Positions 1 to 6,202 of a DNA stretch of 16,625 bases are shown piece by piece. The stretch is taken from positions 1 to 16,625 of the forward strand of contig CAADXZ010000087.1 of NCBI GenBank assembly GCA_900753135.1. Reading direction: 5' to 3'. Origin of the DNA: Clostridia bacterium (lineage in GTDB: Bacteria; Bacillota; Clostridia; TANB77; UBA1234). Position 1 is the stretch's first letter, and each line of letters opens with the position of its first letter. The notes under the pieces were generated by a model. That model ran no database searches. It was not told where the DNA came from and saw nothing but the letters and a program-made list of their open reading frames with translations. A program made the translations under genes and the position numbers.

Positions 1-459
1 ATCAGATACTTGGATATATATTTTTTCATTTTGTTTTATTGCCACAAAATCTACTTCTTTACCATATAAAACTCCAACATATATTTCATATCCACGTCTT
101 AATAGCTCTATCGCTACAATATTTTCATAAGTTCTACCGTAATTGATATTTTTTATTCCCAGTCTTGCATATTTAAAACTTTGATCAACCAGATAATATT
201 TTTCCTGCGTTGTTAAATACTTTTTACCTTGAATGTCGTATCTTCTAACATTGTAATACAAAAAAGCGTTACACAAATACTTAATATAAGAATGAATTGT
301 TTTATGATTAATTTCTGTGCCATTAGAATTTAATTCTTTTGTTATACTTCCCACTGTTGTTATATTAGATATATTATCCATTAAGAAGTCATTCAAATTA
401 TCTAACAATTCTTTGTTTTTTATTTTATATCTCCTAATAATATCTCTTACAATATGTTG
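1..459 (-). pseudogene. C-terminal remnant of a DUF4143 AAA-family ATPase (5' lost, 3' beyond window)
   Basis: Reading the minus strand from 459 to the left edge gives 153 uninterrupted codons in one frame. The product matches the C-terminal half of the AAA ATPase/DUF4143 family. Recognisable pieces are HIVRDIIRRYKI, a YLVDQSFKYARLG segment, the ENIVAIELLRRGYEIYVG stretch and KEVDFVAIK. The last two form the restriction-endonuclease-like tail that ends these proteins. The N-terminal P-loop ATPase half, normally about 200 residues, is absent: a TGA at 460-462 precedes the first family-like residues, and upstream lies an unrelated protein. No good start codon or ribosome site serves the fragment, so it is probably untranslated debris. 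The true C-terminus is off the window. These ATPases are common, often decayed accessory genes of unclear function. The family call is by recognition only. Confidence 0.75.
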
Positions 460-985
460 TCATTCTATATCTATCTGCTTCTTTTGGATTATTCTTGAAA
501 TAAGATACACCATCTCTTATTCTATACTTGCCATCTCCATCTGGCTTGCCTAATTCTTGGTCAGTAATTTTAGAATTTTTCGTTCCGTGATATAAAGTAT
601 CGTACCTTACTGAAGGCTTTAGAACTAATAAGTGTTCGTGAGTATTTATTCCTTCTTTCTCCATATCACTTTCTAAAGTCTGTAACACAACAGACAATTT
701 TGCACGTTTTTTTAAATATTCTTGAACAGAATTTAAATCTGTGTACGCACCAATATATGCCTCGTAATCTAACATACCTATCTGATAGTATAATCCATCT
801 CTTGCTTCCTCCATTGAGCTTTTCCCTTTTGATAGTCCATATTCCATACTTTTTAAGAAATCTTTTTTTCTTGCTTTTCTTTCCTCTTCCGTTTCTTCTT
901 TATCACTATCAATTTTTTTAAATCTAAAAAATTCCATTTCTTCTTCTGTGAGTTCAAATTCAGACATTCTCGGAATATTCCCCAT
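434..985 (-). CDS. Hypothetical protein with a possible truncated ADP-ribosyltransferase-like C-terminus
   Basis: I chose ATG 985 because GGGAGG lies seven bases upstream; an earlier ATG at 991 is too close to it. The product is 183 residues. Residues 7-60 are highly charged (Glu/Lys rich) and probably helical. Residues 65-112 look like a second helical segment. Near the end are LYHGT (131-135) and, about 25 residues on, YFKNNPKEADRYR (162-174). This order resembles the first two strands of the ADP-ribosyltransferase fold (YHGT, then YF...A..Y). The third element, carrying the catalytic Glu, would lie beyond, but the reading frame ends after RMTTYCKRYY exactly where DUF4143-like sequence begins in another frame. 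The tail may therefore be artificial and the domain incomplete. It lies 36 bases downstream of the hydrolase-like gene on the same strand, probably co-transcribed. The family assignment is a hypothesis; otherwise the function is unknown. Confidence 0.55.
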   Translation of the reverse strand: MGNIPRMSEFELTEEEMEFFRFKKIDSDKEETEEERKARKKDFLKSMEYGLSKGKSSMEEARDGLYYQIGMLDYEAYIGAYTDLNSVQEYLKKRAKLSVVLQTLESDMEKEGINTHEHLLVLKPSVRYDTLYHGTKNSKITDQELGKPDGDGKYRIRDGVSYFKNNPKEADRYRMTTYCKRYY

Positions 986-1021
986 AATCATTCCTCCCAA
1001 TATGCAAATACGATAACATTA

Positions 1022-2159
1022 CTACAAAATTTCATCTGTATTACTTACTTCTGATGATTTATCGTCAATTTGTGTAAGAGAAGTCTCCTTAATCAATAAT
1101 TCGTCAACAAGTCCTGCTTGTTCTATCTCTAGTTTTTTCTAACATTGTACTTGTTCCTATTTCTTGTTTACTATGTTCATTAGAAATAGAACTATAAAAT
1201 TGCTGACAATCAATTACTGTTTCGTGTGTATTTGTATGTCCTATATCTTGATAAATTTTTGTCCTATAGTCAAAGCCCTCTCTCAAATAAATCTCACTCG
1301 TTCTTCTAAATCTATCTTGTGGTGTTCTACCAATTAGTCTTAACATTTTTTCTGCTTCATCTGGTGGAGTACAGCTTCTTATATAAACCATATCATAATT
1401 AGAAATAATTCTACCATCTTTATCTCTAACAAGTTCTCCGTTTCTCATTAAAGGAACATCTGACTCTTTTGCACCATACCAATTAAAATATACAACTTTC
1501 TTATGTTCCTCTGGCTTGTAATCTCTACCAGTTAATTCCTTAAAATCAGCAATTCCTAACGGATATTCTAGTCTTTCTCCAGCAAGTTCTACAACAGGAA
1601 GAGGAACACCATCCATCGCACCACCTGTACAGCAAGCTCATACAATATCATAATGTAATGCCGTAAATCTTTGTGCAAACGTTCCTGCTGCCGAAAAACC
1701 AAACACATCAATTTTTTCCTCTGTATGAATATTATCTTCTCGTAACAATTTTTCTTTAATAGCTTTTATTGCCGATACTATTTGGTTATCAACACGTTCA
1801 TAGCCAGATGTTTTATCTAATAAAGCCTCTCTTGTTAATTGTTGATAATACGGACCCATAGCATATTGAGTTAAATATGGATATACTAAAATTGCTTTTT
1901 CTTTTTCAACATTTTCATATACTCCAAGAAATTTATGTGAATCAACACTCGGTATTGGATTATCCACGTAATTTCTGCCAGGAGAGCTTTTGTTGCGACA
2001 AGACAATGCTATTCTTGCAGGATTATTAATTTCATTTGGAATCAATACTAGACAATCAAAATTACATCCATTTAATTCATCAGCTCTTAAAAGATAAATC
2101 TTTCCTGGATACCCTCTTGTTATATTTAAATTTTCAAATTCGTGTTCCACGTTTCTCAT
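1022..2159 (-). pseudogene. Alpha/beta-hydrolase-like protein, broken by a nonsense codon and a frameshift
   Basis: The start is ATG 2159, with AAAGGAA about ten bases upstream. The first open segment (2159-1638) encodes 173 residues ending in GFSAAGTFAQRFTALHYDIV. GFSAAG fits the nucleophile elbow (G-x-S-x-G) of alpha/beta hydrolases. A TGA follows at 1635-1637. In the same frame the protein resumes with ACCTGGAMDGVPLP, as expected after a nucleophile elbow, and continues to DIGHTNT, a candidate catalytic-His region. A second lesion lies at the T6 run 1133-1138 (A6 on the coding strand). One extra A would give KKLEIEQAGLVDELL and an ending at a TAG at 1022-1024, while the present frame stops at 1104. 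The restored product is about 380 residues. No signal peptide is evident, so it would be cytosolic. The substrate is unknown. Two independent lesions favour a pseudogene over sequencing error, but error is not excluded. Confidence 0.7.
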
Positions 2160-2187
2160 TAATATCACTTTCCTTTTTTACCAAAAT

Positions 2188-2201
2188 ATGTTATTTAACA
2201 T
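2188..2201. promoter_or_regulatory. 14-bp palindrome upstream of the hydrolase-like gene
   Basis: ATGTTA and TAACAT flank a TT centre, a perfect inverted repeat inside an A/T-rich stretch. It lies about 30 bases upstream of the hydrolase-like start, where an operator would be placed. In such AT-rich DNA a 14-bp palindrome is only weak evidence. Confidence 0.25.
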
Positions 2202-2247
2202 TTTTTTCATTTTATTCAGCAAAATCAGTGTTTTAGTTCACATAATG

Positions 2248-2276
2248 TTGAATTTGTTGCCAATATGTGCTAAAAT
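2248..2276 (+). promoter_or_regulatory. Sigma-A-type promoter for the small membrane protein
   Basis: TTGAAT at 2248-2253 is followed, after exactly 17 bp, by TAAAAT at 2271-2276. The -10 is preceded by TGC, an extended -10 signal. Transcription would begin near 2283, giving a leader of about 120 bases that contains the palindrome at 2314-2338. Confidence 0.5.
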
Positions 2277-2302
2277 AATAGTAACGACTTCTATTTTTGT
2301 AA

Positions 2303-2338
2303 TTCCAATCAATTTTTACATTATGCTATAATGTAAAA
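2303..2338 (+). promoter_or_regulatory. Perfect 11-bp inverted repeat overlapping a second extended -10
   Basis: TTTTACATTAT (2314-2324) and ATAATGTAAAA (2328-2338) are perfect reverse complements around a GCT centre. The repeat covers TGCTATAAT, a consensus extended -10 (TATAAT at 2327-2332). TTCCAA at 2303-2308 with an 18-bp spacer is a weak -35. A dimeric repressor bound here would block this promoter and impede the one at 2248. I do not recognise the operator family. Confidence 0.5.
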
Positions 2339-2404
2339 CTACCTGATTGGTAATGATGCAAGATGATTGCAGAAGTAGAAGGCAATATTATAGGAGGTTT
2401 CAAA

Positions 2405-2644
2405 ATGGACACAATGAGCAGAATCTACAGCAATGTAAATTACATCCTCAGGAACATTTTTCACATTCTCCACCTCTGCATTCGGCTATACATCATCGTT
2501 TTCTTGGTAGCTATTGTACTGGTCGTGATTCGCTACACCGTTCCTGCAACTGAAAGTATGCCAGCATACTTTCAGTTCGTGGACGAAGTTCTCATTCCAT
2601 GTGGCAACAACTTCTTCAAAGGAGTGATGAAGTATCTGAAGTGA
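2405..2644 (+). CDS. Small single-pass membrane protein of unknown function
   Basis: The gene encodes 79 residues. ATG 2405 is chosen because AGGAGG at 2392-2397 sits seven bases before it; an in-frame ATG at 2363 has no ribosome site. Residues 1-21 are polar (MDTMSRIYSNVNYILRN...). Residues about 22-43 form a strongly hydrophobic helix ending in VLVVIR. The remaining ~35 residues contain a Cys and end in basic KGVMKYLK. I recognise no family. The gene is self-contained: it has its own promoter region with a palindrome, its own terminator at 2653-2685, and opposite-strand genes on both sides. Many codons end in C or G, and the composition is visibly less A/T-rich than its neighbours, which suggests horizontal origin. 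A 28-base hairpin lies within the coding sequence. Small single-pass proteins of this type include toxins and signalling or chaperone-like peptides, but nothing here decides between these. Confidence 0.7.
   Translation: MDTMSRIYSNVNYILRNIFHILHLCIRLYIIVFLVAIVLVVIRYTVPATESMPAYFQFVDEVLIPCGNNFFKGVMKYLK
2548..2577 (+). repeat. 14-bp perfect inverted repeat inside the small-protein gene
   Basis: AACTGAAAGTATGC (2548-2561) and GCATACTTTCAGTT (2564-2577) are exact reverse complements separated by CA. In mRNA this would make a long stem with an effectively four-base loop. It covers the codons after the transmembrane helix. Confidence 0.8.
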
Positions 2645-2652
2645 TATTGCCT

Positions 2653-2685
2653 GCCTCTCTCGTCCTTCGAGGAGGCTCTTTTTTT
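2653..2685 (+). terminator. Rho-independent terminator of the small-protein gene
   Basis: GCCTCTCTCG pairs with CGAGGAGGC (one bulged base) around a TCCTT loop, followed by a run of T at 2677-2685. It begins eight bases after the stop codon. On the opposite strand no T-tract follows the stem, so it serves the plus-strand gene. Confidence 0.85.
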
Positions 2686-2702
2686 ATACTACAAATTATT
2701 AT

Positions 2703-4139
2703 TTAAGGTATCATCTTAAAATGTCGTAATGCTTCCTCAATCAGTTTTACCTTTTCAGACGGGCATTGAGGTTGATTTAGGTTCTCTTTTTTAGAATTGT
2801 TGTAACACTCTCTTTCGATAATACCGTGTTTTTGTTTTACCTGAGCAATATAAAGCGAAGATATTTTCACACGATATTTATCAAATATGTAATCTTTTAT
2901 TTCTTCATAGGTTGCTCTTGCTTCTGACGATGTTAAATCCAACTCGTCAATATCAACTGTAATGTCGATATATGTATCGGGAATTTTTCTAACCAACTGT
3001 ACAACTGTCTCAACATGGCTTGTTTGTGGAAACATATCTACTGGCTGAATCTTAAGAATTTTATATTGACTTTTTAGCTTTTTTAAATCTTGAACAAGAC
3101 TTTCTGGGTTGCAACTTATATATATAATTTTCTTTGCTCTAACACTTAATAACGTTTCTATTGCATTTTTATCAAGTCCAATTCTTGGCGGATCTACAAA
3201 TATTATATCTGCCTTTTTTTCTCTTTTTATCATTTCTGGCAACACGTTTTCAACTCTTCCTGTTAAGAACTTTGCATTGCCTATGTTATTTAATTTTGCA
3301 TTTTGAATAGCGTCTTTTACCGCATCCTTAACACTTTCTATTCCAATGACTTCTTTTACGTGTTTAGAAGCAAATAAAGATATTGTTCCTATTCCCGAAT
3401 ATAAATCGTAAATAATTTCATCACCAGTAAGTTCTGCAAATTCAATTGCTTTTGAATATAATACTTTTGTCTGCACAGGATTTACTTGATAAAAAGAAAG
3501 TGGTGATATCTTAAACTTGAGTTCTCCCAATTTGTCAACAATATATCCATTTCCGTAAAGCTTATAGTTTTTATCCCCCAACACTGCACTACTTTCTTTT
3601 TCATTTATGTTTTGCACTATTGTTTTTACGTTTGGATACCTCTCAATTATATCTTTTACTATTAATTCTCTTTTTGAAATCTTTGCATTAGCGGTTACAA
3701 ATATTATCATGATTTCATTTGTGTTTATTCCATATCTAATAATTAGGTGCCTAACCAATCCATGTTTTGTATCTTCATTATATGGAACTAATTTATATTT
3801 TTTTATTAATTCAAACACATAGCTTGCTACTTCATTTATCATTTCACTGTGCAATGCACATTTGGTAGTATTTACTATGCGGTGTGTACCTTCTTCATAT
3901 AGTCCCATTTTATATTTTCTGTTTATATTTCCTAGTACATATTTTCCTTTATTTCTGTAGTTATAGGGGTTCTTCATTCCTATAATAGCATATATCTTAG
4001 TTTCTCTATCAATTACGTTATGAAATAATTTTTGTAACGCTTTGTCTTTATTTTCTAGTTGTTTATGATATTCAATATTTAAGAATTTACATCCACCACA
4101 TTTATCAAATATTTCGCATAAAGTTTCTTTTTCTTTCAT
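2703..4139 (-). CDS. rlmD: 23S rRNA (uracil-C5)-methyltransferase, RlmD/RumA/TrmA family
   Basis: The product methylates C5 of a uridine in 23S rRNA using S-adenosylmethionine. It has 478 residues from ATG 4139, with GAGGAG seven bases upstream. The iron-sulfur Cys set is visible: C8, C14 and C17 (CGGC), then C94 in TTKCALH. Later come SPLSFYQVNP (212-221), the SAM motif DLYSGIGT (245-252), DPPRIGLD (316-323), SCNP with the catalytic Cys343, and HVETV with Glu377 as the likely base. The N-terminal TRAM domain of E. coli RlmD is missing, as in some clostridial homologues. Instead, residues ~390-478 form an extra C-terminal module (TYEEIKDYIFDKY, IAQVKQKHGIIERECYN, QPQCPSEK), a tail I associate with clostridial members. 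The target could be U1939, U747 or both, so the symbol is provisional. It follows the FAD-protein gene by 14 bases, as one operon. Confidence 0.9.
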   Translation of the reverse strand: MKEKETLCEIFDKCGGCKFLNIEYHKQLENKDKALQKLFHNVIDRETKIYAIIGMKNPYNYRNKGKYVLGNINRKYKMGLYEEGTHRIVNTTKCALHSEMINEVASYVFELIKKYKLVPYNEDTKHGLVRHLIIRYGINTNEIMIIFVTANAKISKRELIVKDIIERYPNVKTIVQNINEKESSAVLGDKNYKLYGNGYIVDKLGELKFKISPLSFYQVNPVQTKVLYSKAIEFAELTGDEIIYDLYSGIGTISLFASKHVKEVIGIESVKDAVKDAIQNAKLNNIGNAKFLTGRVENVLPEMIKREKKADIIFVDPPRIGLDKNAIETLLSVRAKKIIYISCNPESLVQDLKKLKSQYKILKIQPVDMFPQTSHVETVVQLVRKIPDTYIDITVDIDELDLTSSEARATYEEIKDYIFDKYRVKISSLYIAQVKQKHGIIERECYNNSKKENLNQPQCPSEKVKLIEEALRHFKMIP

Positions 4140-4153
4140 GCTTAATCTCCTCA

Positions 4154-5749
4154 CTAATCTTTTTTAGTTAATACGCTCTTTGCAACTTTTATTCCGTCCA
4201 TTGCTGCAGTCATTATTCCTCCGGCATATCCAGCCCCTTCACCACAAGGATAAATTCCATTTATATTGGATTCGAAGTCATCATTTCTAACTATTTTTAA
4301 AGGGGATGAACTTCTTGTTTCGACACCTGTCATTATGGCATCTGGGTTAGCAAATCCTTTTAACTTAGTATCAAAATATATAATACCTTCCTTTAACGTT
4401 TGAGAGACAAAATTAGGCAAAATTTCATTCAGGTTGGATAGTGTAACGCCTGGCTTATATGACGGCGTTATTTCACCTATTTTTTCAGTTTTAACATTAT
4501 TCAAAAAATCTTCAACTCTTTGAATAGGTGCAAAATAATTTCTGCCACCCAAGTTAAAAGCCTTTTCTTCTAAATCTTTCTGAAAATATATTCCATCTAA
4601 AGGTGTTGATTTATAATAATCGCTTGGAACAACATTTACCAAGATTGCACTGTTTGCATTTTCACCATCTCTTGCAAATCTGCTCATTCCATTTGTAACT
4701 ATCGTTCCTTCTTCACTAGAAGATGCCATAACTGTTCCGCCTGGGCACATGCAGAATGAATAACACGTTCTACCATTTTCAGCGTGGTAAACAAGTTTGT
4801 ACTCTGCTGGTGGTAATTTTAATTTTGTTTGTGTTCCATATTGAGACTCATTAATCATTTTTTGTTTATGTTCAATTCTAACTCCAACAGAAAATGCTTT
4901 TGGTTCCATCTTGGTTCCGTCTTGGTACAATTTTTCAAATGTATCTCGTGCACTATGTCCTATTGCAAGAATAACATTATTTGTTTCAATCTTTTCACCA
5001 TTTGATAAAATTACAGCTTTCAATGATTTGTTTAATATGTCATCTTTTTTTGATTCAAAATTATATGTAGTATCGTCATATTCAAAGCCAATAACTTTAG
5101 TTTCAAATAGCACTTTACCACCTAAACGTATTATCTCTTCACGCATATTTCTTACGATTTTTACAAGATTATCTGTTCCCATGTGTGGTTTATTAAGATA
5201 CAAGATTTGATTTGGTGCGCCAAATTTAACAAATGTTTCTAAAACTGTTTTATTTAAAACATTATTTACCCCTGTAGTCAATTTTCCGTCAGAAAATGTA
5301 CCAGCTCCGCCCTCACCAAATTGAATATTTGATGTTGGTATAAGTTCGCCACTATTTATAAAATTATCAACATCTTTTTGTCTATCCTCAACTTTCTTTC
5401 CCTGTTCGATAAGAATAGGATTAGCTCCATTCAATGCAAGCGTGTATGTAGCAAACAAACCTGCAGGTCCTGCACCAATTACAACTGGATTTTTGTCAAA
5501 CTTTTTTGTATTCTCCACTTTTAATAAATTTTCTTCACTTAAGTTGCTTTCTTCACCATCCAAAAAGACTTCAACAGAATAATTGTAATGTACATTACTT
5601 TTATCCCTTGCATCTATTGATTTCTTCGTGATATGCCACGAACTAATCTGTGACTTATTTATTTTATTTTTCTTACAAACCTTTGTTAGCAGTTCATCAT
5701 CTGTTATATCTTCAAAAACATTAATGTTTGAAAATTTCAATTTAATCAT
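4154..5749 (-). CDS. FAD-dependent dehydrogenase-like protein (COG2509 type)
   Basis: This is a 531-residue flavoprotein of a conserved but poorly characterised bacterial family. Residues ~1-80 form the family's N-terminal domain (KKSIDAR at 42-48). A Rossmann FAD site follows: VVIGAGPAGLFA (89-100), with Glu115 for ribose. IQFGEGGAGTFSDGKL is the family's conserved second motif. The C-terminus contains GIYPCGEGAGYAGGIMTAAMDG, the distal FAD-binding element. The protein is predicted cytosolic, and the natural reaction is not established. The start is uncertain. ATG 5749 gives the MIKL start seen in relatives but has AAAGGA directly abutting it; a TTG 12 bases downstream has better spacing. 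The stop codon lies 14 bases from the methyltransferase start, so the two are probably co-transcribed. The reading frame is intact over its whole length. Confidence 0.85.
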   Translation of the reverse strand: MIKLKFSNINVFEDITDDELLTKVCKKNKINKSQISSWHITKKSIDARDKSNVHYNYSVEVFLDGEESNLSEENLLKVENTKKFDKNPVVIGAGPAGLFATYTLALNGANPILIEQGKKVEDRQKDVDNFINSGELIPTSNIQFGEGGAGTFSDGKLTTGVNNVLNKTVLETFVKFGAPNQILYLNKPHMGTDNLVKIVRNMREEIIRLGGKVLFETKVIGFEYDDTTYNFESKKDDILNKSLKAVILSNGEKIETNNVILAIGHSARDTFEKLYQDGTKMEPKAFSVGVRIEHKQKMINESQYGTQTKLKLPPAEYKLVYHAENGRTCYSFCMCPGGTVMASSSEEGTIVTNGMSRFARDGENANSAILVNVVPSDYYKSTPLDGIYFQKDLEEKAFNLGGRNYFAPIQRVEDFLNNVKTEKIGEITPSYKPGVTLSNLNEILPNFVSQTLKEGIIYFDTKLKGFANPDAIMTGVETRSSSPLKIVRNDDFESNINGIYPCGEGAGYAGGIMTAAMDGIKVAKSVLTKKD

Positions 5750-5836
5750 TCCTTTTTTACAATATAAAATTATTAAATTTGTTGCTATTTTTTCGTAATG
5801 TAACATATGCTTTCAATGTTCATGGAGCACACTTAA

Positions 5837-5955
5837 GCTCCGCTACGAATATCGTGTATTTACATTTTTATGAAATATACTGTGCTCCGCCGCGAATACC
5901 ATGCATTTACTTTTTTATGAATATACTGTGCTCCGCTACGAGTATCATATATTAT
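5837..5955. repeat. Three diverged tandem copies of a ~47-bp intergenic repeat
   Basis: GCTCCGC(T/C)(A/G)CGA begins copies at 5837, 5884 and 5930, spaced 47 and 46 bp. Copies 1 and 2 share the full unit, including ATTTAC and ATATACTGT. Copy 3 diverges after about 24 bp. A small hairpin (GGAGC 5824-5828, GCTCC 5837-5841) lies at the left end. The unit is richer in G/C than its surroundings. The rest of 5750-6110 shows no gene, RNA motif or convincing promoter. Confidence 0.7.
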
Positions 5956-6111
5956 TTCGATATTCATCTGTGCAAATTATAGAATATTTATATCATATTT
6001 TGTAACAATTTAAAAGAGTAGTATATCATTACTTTACAAAATATGTAGAAAAGCCGTGCAATTCAGCTTACAACCTGCAAAGTTTGTAGCAGAGCACAGC
6101 GTATTCCATAA

Positions 6112-6128
6112 GCCAAGAAAAATGAAAA
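6112..6128 (+). repeat. 17-bp direct repeat, copy 1 (distal to the surface operon)
   Basis: GCCAAGAAAAATGAAAA is identical to 13217-13233 in the same orientation. This copy lies just beyond the hairpin terminator of the giant surface-protein gene. Confidence 0.6.
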
Positions 6129-6169
6129 ACAAAATAAGGACTTACATCATTTGATGTAAGTCCTTATTT
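6118..6169 (-). terminator. Terminator of the SLH/giant surface-protein operon
   Basis: AAATAAGGACTTACATCA (6132-6149) pairs perfectly over 18 bp with its reverse complement at 6152-6169. On the minus strand the stem is followed by a T-rich tract (TTTTGTTTTTC). It lies 34 bases after the stop codon of the giant gene. Confidence 0.8.
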
Positions 6170-6202
6170 GTATTAAGTTTCTTCAATTCTTAAGTTCACG
6201 TA

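Noticed and set aside
1..459. DUF4143 fragment as a functional gene with an internal start
   Set aside because: No start codon with a suitable ribosome site precedes the conserved part, and the ATPase half is missing.
1635..1637. TGA as selenocysteine or other recoding in the hydrolase-like gene
   Set aside because: No selenocysteine insertion element was recognised, the position is not a catalytic Cys, and the gene carries a second lesion. Other genes in the window use TGA as a stop or not at all inside frames.
2347..2553. Alternative plus-strand frame of 68 residues overlapping the small membrane protein
   Set aside because: It has no ribosome site and is rich in Arg/His/Cys as frame shadows are. 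The 2405 frame has AGGAGG, a membrane helix and ends right before the terminator.
5837..5955. CRISPR array
   Set aside because: Units diverge along their length, there are no unique spacers between identical repeats, and no cas genes are nearby.
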